Shown here piece by piece: positions 10,761 to 22,865 of a stretch of DNA of 64,000 bases. Where the stretch lies: assembly GCF_027943255.1 (NCBI RefSeq), contig NC_072896.1, positions 116,467,879 through 116,531,878 on the forward strand, in the 5' to 3' direction. The stretch's first letter is position 1, and each line of letters starts with the position of its first letter. This DNA is from Anastrepha obliqua (taxonomy: Eukaryota; Arthropoda; Insecta; Diptera; Tephritidae). The translations under genes and the position numbers were made by a program. The notes under the pieces were generated by a model. It had not been told where the DNA came from. It searched no databases and saw only the letters and a program-made list of their open reading frames with translations.

Positions 10761-13660
10761 TAGTTTTTGAAAAGTTTGATTGTGTTGAAATAGTACTGTA
10801 GGGGAATCCGGTCTTTTGCAACTCTATGATTGCTTTTCGTAGAGCTGTGTTCCAATTTTTCGAACACCGAATCGTTCTTAAGTATATTTCTCACTAAAAT
10901 ATTAGTGCTTCTACTAAAATGCAAAAAATCTATGCGAACAATTCAAATATTCGAGCGCAAAAAGTACCGTTTCGGCACCGTACACGAGGCCGAAGTGCAA
11001 ACCTACAATAAATCTAAATCTAATGTAATTAACTGTACATATTCGAAGTATTATACACTCCGAACCATCCTTTTCTAGGTGCTCACCGTATGGGTTCCAG
11101 CGCTGGAAAAAATCTTATCGAAAAAGAAGAAAGATTCCAACGGACTACTTCCACGCTTGTCATTTGGGCTCTGCATCACCTCTGGAGCTTTTATTAATCT
11201 TTGTTCCAGTGGAACTCTATGGGAAACTTCAGACTAGTTGCAACGCGAACAGACTACACCCAAGGACAACTAATTAGAAACGCGATTTTTACCAGTTTTG
11301 ACTATCGTTATTTCGTTTTTTTTTTTAATTTTCATATATTTTCTACAAACAATATCATCGCGGTTTCAAACTTTGACAAAATTTATAAAAATTCAGCAAG
11401 TTTTCATAAAAACTTAAATCATAATTTAAAACAAAAATTTTAAGAGTTTTAAATTGAATTAAATTTTAGTGTAAAAATGTAAATTTGAAGTGACACAATA
11501 TTCTCCATGATTTTTGATCATTTTTTCCACTGAAAGTGTTACACATTTCCTACATATAAAAGATAATGTCGTACATTCGATGAGCTATAAAACCGCATAC
11601 TAAAACTTTTCCTAAACACCCAATCGGTTTATATCTCCGAATTTCTCAAAACCTTGACATAGTAGACACTTTTGCACCTCAGAATCGTGCTCTACGCACA
11701 ATAAGTTTAATTTTTGTTTGGGATTTCCAATTGTTTAGAGTGAACATTTTTGTGTTGATAGAGAATTCAAATATGGAGTAGTTATTGGGGCGTAGCAGCG
11801 CATGTAGAGAATTCTAAAAGGCGTAATCAATTCGAAGAAAACTCACACCACGATTTTTCATAAATTCAATTTCAGCACACAAAATCGTTCATGTGATGAC
11901 GAGTACAGCGATAAGAGTCAACCGCAGTACTTTGGGTTTAGCAAATGTATGTATGAGTATATGTGCCCTCACAACTGATAACAGCCAGCACATTTTAAAA
12001 ATATTTTCCCTTGTGAGCAATTGTTTATTATTACTTTGTGGTTGGTCAATCTGTGTGAATTTTAGCAAAAACAAATTAAATGAACTTAGCTCTAAATTGC
12101 TGATTTCTAAAGTAATAGCCACCTGGTATAGCTCACTATATTCGATACTGCCCATTAAATCTCTCTTTTGATTAAGTTTCAGTGAACCGCGCTTATCCAG
12201 AGTAAATGGTAATTGTTGGTACACCTTTGCGAATTCACTTTTGTTGTTGCTAGTCGTATTCACACACCTTGCAATTCTTAGTTTTTCGTCAACAGTCAAT
12301 AATAACATTGAGAAGAACGAGAACACACAGACCCGTGTTGAGAGAGCACGAGCATCACAAGCAACAAATATTTCCCTGTATGAGCGCGGTCTTACTACTA
12401 CTAATTAAGCGAATACACACAAGGAAGTCGAAGACGCTTATATATTGATAATTCACAGCTGATGCTTAAGAATCTAAAAAAATATTTAAAAAAAATTATT
12501 AGAATATAAAAAACATCTGTAAAAGATAAAGATTCATTGACTTCCAAGCAAAAACTGTTAAAGTCAGATAATTTTCTTTGATTAAAAATTCCACCAATAC
12601 GAGCATGTATGTACATAAATAGGCAATACGATTCATGTAAAATTTAATCGCATTTTGAATTATTGAACCGCAGTGCAGTGTGGCTGATAAAGCAAGCTTC
12701 CAAAAAAATTTACAAACTTTTTACTAAGTAAGCAATTAATTTCATTTTTTTTTTAATTTGCGTATTACTATTTAGAATAATTGGGATGACGAGACACGTG
12801 CGCCGCTATCACGCACTCTAGTGAATGGGTAATTTCCATCCAAACCGAGTTTAAGAGCGCTTTTGGCAGCACTCCTACGTGCGGATGAACCTTAATGAGA
12901 CTAGCTAACTCATTTACCGAGCGTGTGAGACTTGCTCAAAGGCCTTAGCACCAAAAACTCACGTACGGCCGCAGGAAACAGTTATTGCTGTAGGTGATTC
13001 CATACAAATCACTACCGGAGTTACGACAAAGAATTTATTTGCTCAAATGGGTATAGGCAGATCGTCGAAGATATGTAATTCTCCAAAAATATTTAAATTG
13101 TTTCCTTATAAGGCTCAAATGGCAAGACAACTAACCCCAACTTGACAATTCGCCTAGAAATTTGCCACAAGACGCTGACAGTCGTCACGCAGCTAGGGTG
13201 GCAAGCTAACAAAGACTTTTATTGCATGAAACGGGCGCATTGTAAAAGTAACTGAGTACTGCGAAATTCATTAAAATAAAACATTTTTTAGTTCTGCGCG
13301 GTTTCATTAAGATAAGGCACATTCACGCATTACCAGGCCAGCTTTGGTAGAGGTAAACCGGAAATTCAACGATAAAATTGTTTCAAGAAACTACACATTT
13401 CATTGGCCCACCTCAGTTAGAAAGACTAACTGCATTTAATTATTAATATAATTTTTTTTTTTTGGTGTTATCGCAAGGAGAAAGATGAAAAAACGAAAGC
13501 ATTACTTTTGAGTGATTAAAAAAAATCGATCCATTCAATAATTAGGCAGATATAAACCAATCAGTGATAATATGCCGCACAGTGGAGGCCATTAAATTAT
13601 TTTTAATTTTTTAAAACTATTATAAAAACAAAGTAAAAATTAATTGTCTTTTACGAAGCT
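10761..13660. other. Non-coding stretch, mostly featureless
   Basis: No family was recognised. An open frame of 145 codons at 11889-12326 (minus) has no motif and its composition follows the AT bias, so it is not called. A diverged piece of the AT-rich dispersed repeat lies near 11575-11660 (CTATAAAACCGCATAC). The block at 12780-13000 is GC-richer than its surroundings but unassigned. Confidence 0.4.
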
Positions 13661-13661
13661 T

Positions 13662-14060
13662 GTTTAAAAAGTCCATGCAAAGTCAGAGAGATGGCACTAC
13701 TGCCGCGCATCGAGGTTATGTTTAGTTAGTAGCATCTCTTAGAAGAACACACACCTAGGAAAACCACAAACCAAATCGGTCTATTTCTTTCTAATTGGTA
13801 TTCGTTTGAATCGATGAAGATGAGTGATTTTCCTTTCCAGCACAACAAAGCACCAGCTCACGCTTCAGCAGTTGTGGTCACAAAATTATTCTCCTATTCT
13901 CCAGACTTGGCCCCCTGGGATTCCTGGGATCCCTTAGACTACTATTTGAGCCCCACGATTTTATTCAAAGGCAGATTGATTGCAAAAACAAATGGCTATT
14001 TTTCAAACTTTGGCAAATCCTATTAATCAGAAGGGATCCACAAGCTAAAACAGCGTTGGA
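13662..14060 (+). pseudogene. mariner remnant, 5' leader joined to catalytic core fragment
   Basis: The left part (AAAAAGTCCATGCAAAGTC, GAGATGGCACTAC, near 13668-13760) resembles the untranslated leader of a mariner group. After an internal deletion, 13835-14050 encodes FQHNKAPAHASAVVVTKLF and YSPDLAPWD...DYYLS. These are the second and third catalytic blocks, with N in place of the expected Asp in HDN. The gene front half, including the first Asp, is gone. The last part (HKLKQRWTKC-like, near 14040) resembles a family C-terminus. Confidence 0.75.
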
Positions 14061-14095
14061 CGAAGTGCAGGTATGCAAAATGCTTAGGGAACATG

Positions 14096-14880
14096 GGAGC
14101 GAGAAGATTTTAAAATTTTTTCCGATAGCCAAGCCGCGATTAAGGCTTTGACAAAGCCATGGTGTGGGTCCAAATTAGTCAACTCCTGTAAGGAGGATAT
14201 AAATTCTCTTGAGTGTGCATTTAATATGCCTCTGATCTGGGCTCCAGCACATAGGAACATAAAGGGAAATGAAATTGCTGATGAGCTTGTCAGGAAGGGG
14301 ACTGAATTGGTCACAGTGACTTCCGGTCACCGGTTTTCCCTCTGATTGTTACTAAATGCAAATGACCCAACTTATTTCTCAGGAAAGTGCATAAAAGATG
14401 GAACTCCATTTCTTCTTGTGCTATTTCTAAAGCCCTTTGGCCACAGTACAATAGACGGCGGACTCCTGGGGACACCACGCCATTCAATTTCCGAACTCGT
14501 AGTAGTGTTTACCGGTCATTGAACGAGCGGACACACGCAAAAAAGCTAGGTTTACCATTTAATCCCCATTGCAGAAGCTGTGGGGACCTATCAGGCAAGG
14601 AGACTTTTGAGCAATTTCTCTGTAAATGTCCGGGATTGACAGCTGGACGATTAAGGTCATTGGGTTCTCTTTTCTTCGGAAGCATGGGGCAGTGAGTCAA
14701 CCTAAATCCCGTTAATCTACTCCATTACATCAATAGCTCTGGGTGGCTATAGATATCTGCCTGTTGGAGTTCTCATAATGGTATCAAAACGGCGTTTTAG
14801 TGCTACTTGGAGAGTGGCAGAGTGGTACTTCAACCATTGCACCTACCACGCACCTACCTACCAAGATAACTCTGCTTTTA
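14096..14880 (+). pseudogene. Non-LTR retrotransposon RNase H and zinc-knuckle fragment
   Basis: The plus strand reads [30 protein letters not shown] (RNase H His and Asp), breaks near 14345, and resumes with a C-terminal region ending CRSCGDLSGKETFEQFLCKCP (CCHC knuckle). An untranslated tail with CACCTACC-type repeats ends near 14872, like the tail of the 58135 element. The RT and the front of RNase H are missing. The fragment is 5'-truncated and frameshifted. Confidence 0.82.
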
Positions 14881-16839
14881 ATTTGTAATTCGCTCGATTG
14901 GTCATACAATTCAATCTGACTTTTAATTTGCTAATTTACATTAAAAACAAAGCAATAATAATTCGTGATTTGACCAGCACATAGTTCTGTATTCTGAAGT
15001 CTCTTCCTTTAAGCCCAAAACAGATACAATACTAATTCACAAGTAAAATACTTATAATATTATGAGCTCAACTGCTTGTGGACTCCAGCTGCCAGAGAAC
15101 TTTCAATAACCAGATCGGGCAGCCCGTTGATAATGTGCAGGGAGGCAGCATCATGCCTCTTTAAATTATTTCTCCATAAGATGGTTGAGAATTGTGTACA
15201 TATGTGCCAGGAGAATGATATTATGGCTAAATAGCGCAATACATATTAAAAACAGCAACTCAAAAATATACACACGAATTAATATGAAAGCAAACCATTA
15301 AAAGCCCATTAACAGGGTCATTTGACACTCAGTAGTGGAGCTTTAATAGCAACACGTAACTGTTCACACTCATATGCAAGTGGTCAAAAACGTATATATA
15401 CAGATGTAGGTATGTACAGATGTGTTGTAATAAATAGAAATTTTATTAGAAAAGCAACTTTTTATGCTACACGTCTTCTTCCATATCCAGATCTCGAAAA
15501 ATTCTTCAGTGAATAGAATTAACGGCCGAATTGGTGGAGCATACAACGCAATCATAGCAATGAAACTATTTTCGAGTTTAAAGCATAAAGTAAAATTGTA
15601 AAATTCGCTTGAGAAATTTCCCATTACATCGAAGTTTAAAACTCTAAAAAAACAGAAAACAAAAAACAAAAAAAGCATAAACTCATTGTAATTATGTAGA
15701 TCATTTAATCGTACAGCAATGCGATCCAACCGAGCATGACACGTACGGCAGCAGCAAACCCAATCCATATCGGACATGATATGAATATTAAATGGGCTAG
15801 GAAAAAAATTGTAAGCATGAATGGACCGCATTTAATGACTGAGAAAATAGCTGATACTCTAAATAATTGCAGTTATATAGCAAATCAAAGCACTTAAATA
15901 TGTACAAGAAAAATAATTAAACGAAATGCAACGGCATAGAAAGAAATGCAATAGAAGAAAAAACAAAAGTTCGAACATTAGAAAGAAATTAGATGTAAAT
16001 GGCTGGAAAACTTGTACTGAATGTTGGCTAAAAATCGATGTAAAAATTTAATACTCATAAACATGAGCTGTGTGTGTGGAGGCCCAAAACGAGCATGAAG
16101 AAATTAGTTGAAAAATAAGTTTGGCACTCAACAAAAAAAGGGAAAATGAAAAATGTTTTACGGCTGTGTACGTTGTGATATGTTTGCGCTGTGGCGCGTA
16201 AACACAGCCAGCCAATCCACCAACCAAACGACCAAGCCATATGCCAACCACGGTAATGGTGGTAGCGGTGGCAGGGCCAACAAAACAAACCTAAATGCTG
16301 CGCTGTTGAAAAGCGCCAACAATGGAAGGTAGGTATGTAGGTAGCTAGTAGAGCTAGAGCATTTTTGATTTCATTGTGTTGTTGTTGCCGTCGAGCTAAT
16401 AGAAGTATGCATATATAATATCATACTTAGGGCGCGACCGGACAGAGCAAAGAAAGTGCTGTCAAAAATTTTCTCAATACCTCAAGAAAGTTCTTTTCAA
16501 CTTTTTTGTAATCGATTTCGAAAAGGAAATCTACACTTGTGCTCACATAATGAAGTCACTTTAGCTTATTACAATATTAGCAATATTTTTCATGAAAAAT
16601 TTTTCGAGTTAATTTTTTATAACAATATTTTTTTTCTTGTTTACTCCTCTCGGGAGCATAGGACCTCGACAAGACTCAGTGTTGAGTTGGTTTCGTTAAT
16701 CTGTTTTTGATTTCTGACAAGGTAGGTGATTAGATATAAAAATATAGTACATCGTACAAAAACACTTCATAAAGCAAAGCTTCAAACTTTTTTTCCAAAT
16801 TCAAAAAAATTTAACAAATGAAAAAAATGCCAGCAATAT
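14881..16839. other. Non-coding stretch
   Basis: No gene or element is supported. A 153-codon minus-strand open frame (15370-15831) is low-complexity and Phe/Ile/Cys-rich without a motif. The stretch is presumably intronic or intergenic. Confidence 0.4.
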
Positions 16840-16990
16840 TTCACATTTTTTACCAAAATCTTTAGAAGGTTTTTGGGTATGCGATTTTAGTATAATAAAG
16901 TGGAAATTAGAAGTCGCTCAGAAATCGCGTTGAGTTTTGACAATTTTTTTCACAGCATTTTATACAATGGAGAAAATCAAATATCATGCA
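16840..16990 (+). repeat. Dispersed AT-rich repeat ('TTTCTCCAT' family)
   Basis: It shares TTTTAGTATAATAAAGTGG, GAAGTCGCTCAGAAATCGC and ATTTTATACAATGGAG with other copies, in the same order as at 1800-1955. An opposite-strand copy lies at 17770-17900, so the pair brackets the mariner fragment at 16985-17755. Confidence 0.5.
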
Positions 16991-17755
16991 GTGATTGAAT
17001 TTTTATTTTGTATAAGTGTATAAAGTGTATAAGGACTTTTCACCATCAATTACTACACAGGAAAAATGGGTAGCTGAATTTAAAAGCACATTCGAATGCG
17101 ATTTTCTCAGCAACATTTAGAGCGTTTTCAAAAGGATAAAGTAGATTTTGTGCGTGGATTCATCACTATGAATAAGACTTGGGTCTGTCACAATTATCCT
17201 AAAACAAAACGAGAGGCTAAAAAGTGATGTTAACCTCGTTCTTCAGCTCCGAAACGAGTTTGTGTCCAGAAATCGGCCAAGAAGGTGTTAGCATCAATTT
17301 TTGTGATGAGAAAGATTTTTTTTTGTGTGAATTATTGCAAACTGGTAAAATAATACATTTTGAATATTATTATAACCTTTTAAACCAGCTGAAGAAAAAA
17401 TTCGTGAAAAAATACCCAGTTTTCAAAAGAAAAAACCACATCTTGACAGGCATTCACTCTTGGAGCATTCACCGCATTCACCAGATTTGGCCACTTGCGA
17501 CTTGCATCTGTTTCCAGACCTGAAAAATTGTGTGGAAAGCATTTTTCATCAACTGATGAGATCTTAACAGCTGTGTAAGCATATTTTGCAGCCTTTACTT
17601 TCTCAAATTTTCACTTCAGCGATAGAATTCATAAATTGGAATCTCGTTGGGACAAGTGTATTGATGTTCAGGGAGTCTGAGACTGAATAATTAGGTGTAT
17701 TTCACATCATAAAATAGTGCTTTTCTTATTTAACTGCAAAACTTATTGAACAACC
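16985..17755 (+). pseudogene. mariner remnant, internally deleted, 3' terminal repeat kept
   Basis: It starts within the N-terminal domain (KDFSPSITTQEKWVAEFK) and jumps across the second HTH to a region ending WVCHNYPKTKREAK. It later shows LEHPPHSPDLATCDLHLFPDLK, the third catalytic Asp block, near 17470-17525. The right end GAACAACC (17755) complements the left end of the related copy at 20062. Several stops and shifts are visible, so it is inactive. Confidence 0.75.
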
Positions 17756-20061
17756 TCCTTCTAATATTAAATAGGCTGTAAAAATTCATACCTGGAAATT
17801 TTAAAATGATTCTGATTAAAAAGTTGAAAATTAGGAAGAACATTTTTTGAAATCTGCTATTCTTTGTGAGTTTTATACAAAGTTTGAAACTTTCATCTAC
17901 AAGGTTTTTATTAACCAGTGAACTATATTTATATAAAAAAATTCACGAAAAAAATTTATCAAGAAAAACAATTGCAAATATTGGAAAAAAACTAAAGTGA
18001 CTTAATTATATGAGCGCAAGTTAAACTTTAATAATCATTGCATATCTGTTTGGTAAATTAAGGTATAGTCAAAAATGGCAAGTCAAATAGTTTTTCAGGC
18101 CTGCATAGACCAACTGGCCTGCATAGACCAACTGCAATTATTAGAAATCAGATCAATTCGGAAAGTTACTTTCAATCTTCATAACGAATCGTTTCTTATT
18201 TAGTGGCAAATGATGGTATTATTTTCTTTGTGCACCCGGTTTTCCTCTACTACCACGTTGGCAGATGGCAGCTTAAAAATTGCCTTAAATACACTGAGTC
18301 GAAAAATAATAATCAAAAATTTCAACTAATTTTATTTGTCATTTGAAATAACGCCAACTACAATGCTCAAGCCTTATATGAGTTGTTCCTAAAAGCTCTC
18401 AAAACGTCAAATTTGGCCGGTAAAATTTGTAGATTTTCGAATTCAGCGAGCCGAAATTTGTAAAAAATTATTTTAACGGTATTGCAGCTTGAAGCACAAA
18501 TCTACATTCAGACAATAGCAATTTTTTTATTTTTTAAAAAGCACGCCGAGAAAGCGTTGCGAATAATAATTCTCATCGATAGTGCGACTGCTTTTATAAT
18601 TACTTTTCGAAATTCTTCACTTTGTTTTCACTTGCCGAAAGTACTTTCCTTGTCACATATGGCAGCACCTGTAGCTTTACACTATAGCCTGGAAGCTAAA
18701 GTAGAAAATCAGTCAGACAGTTGAAAAGACTGCAAATAAGAACAACAAATAATATTATCAAACTACAGTAACGACGGAGAGGAGGGCAAACGCGTGGACT
18801 CTATAACAGTCAAGAGTTGTGCAGCAGCGTGCACAAACAATTGCATGCCATCGAGGCAAAGGCCAAACGTCGAGCAGATGATCATAAAGATGGTGTATAG
18901 ATGGCAATGATAATGACGTTAGAGGTGGCAGTGGCAATGGCGGGGCGATAGTGACAGTGCCAGAGGGCTCAGGAAGTGCACGTCAAAGTGATGACGAATT
19001 ATTCTTTATACCTCTTTATACACACATTTATTTTTATATACCCAACTAAGTATTATATAGAAATCTGTATGTGCTTATAGACACACTCACACAGACACAC
19101 GTATGTCTATAAACAACTTCGTACAATGAGCGACTACGCACGGATTTATTGATGTCTCCCAACATTACATATTGGCACTATTATGGGCAAACAATAAAAT
19201 GTTCATTGGGTGTGCTGAAGGGACGCGGAGGGCGTATGTGTGTGTGTTAGTAGATGTGTGTATGCATACACTTATGGGCACTACGATTTACTAGTTAACT
19301 AAGTATTTATGCCAGGCGCGTATAGATATCGTGGAAGAACCTTTTATGTCGGTAGACAAATACACAACTGAATATGTGTGTGTATGTACATATGTATGAA
19401 TAGCAGAAGTGGAATTGTGGGAGCTGATAAACGGCGTGAAGAAGGCTAACATACTGGGTAGCTGTCTTCTGTTCTCAACTGCCTGTGTGCCCGCCTGAGG
19501 AGTGCGACACGTATGACGATCCCTGTGATTTGCATGCAAATCACACATTTTCCAGCCAAACTGTCGACGCGCATTCAAATGGTTTGAAGTGCAGCAAAAA
19601 AGTTTGTAAGAAATTACATTTATTTTGTTTTATTGCATCTGGACTTGCATCCGAGCACTTTAAAATATACTGCACACAATGGAGTGTAGACATAATAAAA
19701 ATTATTTTTAAATAATTGCAAGCGGAAAGAAGCAACGAATGAATAGAACTTCCGAAAGAAGTGAATGCACAAAATAAAATAAAAACAATTAAGTAATAAA
19801 TGGTAATTACTTTTCATAGATAAGTAAATATAATAATGCAGTGTGTAGATTAGGAGCAGCGATAACCTGCACTGATAACCTGGTAGGAATAGGAGGAATA
19901 GACACGCCATTATTCTGATCGAGAAAATAGGGCATCTTGGCTGCAATGAGGATGCAAAAATATTTCTGATCTAAAATTTAGGAAAACAATGGATCATAGA
20001 AACGAAGCGACTGGTGATGTAGATCTAAAAAATTTTATAAATGGTCCCATATTTCAAAAAC
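17756..20061. other. Non-coding stretch with microsatellite-like and GC-richer parts
   Basis: No gene is recognised. It includes an AT-rich dispersed repeat copy (17770-17900, minus), an 18-bp tandem duplication (GCCTGCATAGACCAACTG at about 18100 and 18118), a GC-richer block at 18770-18990, TG-rich runs at 19080-19400 and a palindrome at 19524-19545. Open frames on both strands near 19500-19950 lack motifs. Confidence 0.45.
19524..19545. promoter_or_regulatory. 22-bp perfect palindrome containing two octamer motifs
   Basis: The half-site is TGTGATTTGCA and the whole reads the same on both strands. It contains ATTTGCAT overlapping ATGCAAAT, the octamer bound by POU-domain factors. A regulatory role is only inferred; it could equally be chance or a transposon relic. 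Confidence 0.4.
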
Positions 20062-21120
20062 TAGGTTGTTCAACAAGTTTTGCAGTTCGATAAGAAAAAT
20101 ACAATTTAATGGTGTGAAATACCCTTAATTGTTCAGTATGATCTCCCTGAACATCATTACACTCATTCCAATGAGAGTCCAATTTATGAATTCCATCCCT
20201 GAAGTGATAAGGGCTGCAAAATACGTTTCCACAGCTGTTAAGACCTCATCATTTAATGTAAAATGCTTTCCACGCATGCATATTTTTAGGTCTGATGCAA
20301 GTCGCTAGGAGCCAAATCTGGTGAATACGATGGATGCCCTAACAAAGCGAACTTTAATTCAAGAATTGAAGCCATTGTCAAAATGCTCTTGTGACACGGT
20401 GCATTGTCCTGCTGGAAAAATATTTTTTTCCTTTGGAAACTGTGTTTATTTTCACGATTTTTTTTCTTTAGCTGCTCTAAAAGGTTAAAATAACATTCGG
20501 AGTTTAGTGTTTTACCAATTTAGAAGTAATCCACAAACAAAATTCCTTTCGCATCCCGAAAAAACCTGATGCCAACACCTTCTTGGCCGATTTCTGGACA
20601 CGAACCCGTTTCGAAGTGGAAGAACCAAGTTCACACCACTCTTTAGCCTCTCGTTTTGATTTGGGATCATAGTGATAGACCCAAGTGTCATCCATAGTGA
20701 TGAATCGACGCTCACAAAACCCTCTTTATCCTTTCGAAAACGCTCTAAAAAGTCACATTCGAATGTGTTTTTGTTCCATTGTTAGCGAATGCAGCACCCA
20801 TTAAAAGCCAATGCTTTACTCAAAATATTGCTTACACTGCCCAGTGGGATGCCTAGGGGTTCTATTAAACCTCTTTCAGTCACTCGACCATTTTCTAATA
20901 CGATATCGGATATTTCTTTGCACAATTTCTGGTGTTGTTGCTATTTTTGGACGTCCTTGACGTGGATTGACTTCACGACTTGTACGACCACGTTTAAATT
21001 CAGCAACCCATCTTTCTTCTGTATTAATTGATGGCGAAAGGTCCTTATCAACGTTTAACATTTGTTCAAAAGTTTCCTTTGCTCTTAAACCTTCCAGAAA
21101 TAAAAATTCAATCAATCAGA
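20062..21120 (-). pseudogene. mariner pseudogene, 5' end missing
   Basis: The left end on the plus strand (20064) starts GGTTGTTCAACAAG after a TA. Reading leftwards from 21115, the N-terminal domain is clear (FLFLEGLRAKETFEQML, DLSPSINTEERWVAEFKRG, RQGRPKIATTPEI). Next come MDDTWVYHYDPKSKREAKEW (first Asp block, near 20690) and KKVLASGFFGM. The HDN and PDLA blocks are degraded near 20310-20400. The distal inverted repeat expected right of 21120 was not found. It is the same family as 16985-17755. Confidence 0.82.
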
Positions 21121-22105
21121 ACTGAACTAAACAGACAAGCCGAGTTCATAAAAGATATTAGTGTCAAAGTACAGTAATCCAAAAACAAAATTTATACGTA
21201 TTTTGTTCTTGCAATTCGGTGATTTGAATGTCAAAATCACTTAATCAATCAGAACTTAATTCCGAATGTAAACAAAACAGATCACACCAACAAAACGAAA
21301 GAAAAACAACAAGTCAGCTGCGCTAGTAACAACACCTTAAGTGAATTCGTCTGGAAAATAGCCAACTTTTGTGAACAAAAGAAAATAATAAAAACATAAA
21401 TTTGTTTGTAGACAAAAAAAATGTACAGAAACCTTTAACATGACGTCAGCTCAACAATTTTGATTCTGCCAATTCACTGAGAACTCAGTGGCACTACAAA
21501 TGCAGTACCTACTTCGATACGTGCAATCCTAAGTATTCCTCTCAACTGTTAATATTATATAAAAAGGCGTGTATACCGGAAATAAAAATAAAATAAAAAT
21601 GTAACCCATATTATTGAAGAACCAGCTAACCACTTTTCAAGCAGCATTTCATGCAACAGAAATTTATGGTAGAGAATACCTTCGAAAATGACATATCATT
21701 TTAATTATGCAGGCAATCCGACAAGCTTGAGTCTCTCTTAATTACATCAAAACTGGTTTTAATGGTTCAAGCAACCCTCAAATATTGACGCTTCAATTTA
21801 TGTCCTCCCTCTTTAGCGACTTTGCCCATAATTATCTCTTTTGTTAAAACATCAAAGTTCTTTCTCATCTTATCAACTTCAATTTGGGGTTTCGATGCAT
21901 GTTAATTTTTTAATTAGCGCACGAAATTGGATAAATATCTGAGAACCTGTAACCTGCTAAGGTGTTGAGCATTTTCTCCATATAAAAGGCTTCCATTTAT
22001 ATGAAAAAAGTTCTCAACATAGGAAACAAAAAAATTACCAAAAATTAATGCGAATTTAGAGCGACTTCAAACTTACACTTTTTTATACATATTTAATAAA
22101 AGCGG
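21121..22105. other. Non-coding stretch
   Basis: No gene is recognised. GCATTTTCTCCATATAA near 21968 and the reverse-strand GCGACTTCAAAC near 22062 belong to the dispersed AT-rich repeat family. Confidence 0.4.
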
Positions 22106-22357
22106 ATGGGCTATAAATAACGGTCGCCCCTCGACTGGCAATGGCAACCCTCGAGTGTATTTCTGCCATGAAAAAGATCCTCATAAAAATATCTGCCGTT
22201 CGGAGTGGGCTTGAAACTGTAGGTCCCTCCATTTGTGGAACAACATCAAGACGCACACCACAAATAGGAGGAGGAGGAGCTCGGCCAAACACCCAAAAAG
22301 GGTGTACGCGCCAATTATATATATTATATATATGTATATATATGAATGGGCTATAAA
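22106..22357 (+). repeat. SINE copy, head missing, with 12-bp target-site duplication
   Basis: The body begins at TAACGGTCGCCCC and contains GTATTTCTGCCATG, AACTGTAGGTCCCTCCATT, GACGCACACCACAAATAGG and GTGTACGCGCCAATT, then ends in an (AT)n tail. It is bracketed by a perfect direct repeat, ATGGGCTATAAA, at 22106-22117 and 22346-22357. That is a retrotransposition signature and marks the insertion as 22118-22345. The target was itself a minus-strand copy of the AT-rich dispersed repeat (22060-22450). Confidence 0.88.
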
Positions 22358-22735
22358 ACTGCATACCTTAAAGTTTTCTAAAAATTTCGATTAAAAGGTT
22401 GAAAACTTTGATGAACATTTTTGATTATTGTATAAAATTTATTGTATAGAAACATAAAAAAAAATACAACAAAAAAGTTGTTAAAACTTGTTAATTTGTC
22501 GCGCTTCTATTATTTTGATCACTGGTGTATGTATGTTTATAGATTTTGTGGTGTGAATGATAATCCACTAGCGCACGTTTCTTGCTCTTAGCCACTTATG
22601 ACGAAAGTAAAGGCCATGGAAACTATTTCATATCAGACTTGAAGCCTGCCAAGAAGAGGAAGTTCGTGAAACAAAATTTTGTTTTATTGTTATTGTTGAA
22701 TGGTTCAAGGTAAATGTATATTTTGTCAGTGCAAC

Positions 22736-22865
22736 GGCTTTGTGGAGCCGACAGTCCGTTGCCGGAACGATCCGGATTTACTATATGTAAAGACGAAGAC
22801 TGTCACTCTATCAGCACTCCCCCTGCATGCATGGGGAATGTTTTTGATGCTACAACAATAACAAG
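22736..22865 (-). repeat. Hairpin-containing interspersed repeat
   Basis: The shared blocks are CATTCCCC...GGGGGAGTGCTG, GAGTGACAGTC and GATCGTTCCGG on the minus strand. Related copies occur at 31147-31247 and 57752-57890 (both plus). The complementary CATTCCC/GGGGAATG blocks can form a short hairpin. It is non-coding; family origin unknown. Confidence 0.65.

Noticed and set aside
11889..12326. 145-codon minus-strand open frame
   Set aside because: No motif, no splice context, low-complexity AT-driven composition and a competing frame on the other strand.
15370..15831. 153-codon minus-strand open frame
   Set aside because: Cys/Phe/Ile-rich with no recognisable domain; consistent with chance in AT-rich DNA.
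19620..19946. Hydrophobic 108-codon minus-strand frame resembling a membrane protein
   Set aside because: Hydrophobicity follows from T-rich codons; no start context, conservation or motif.
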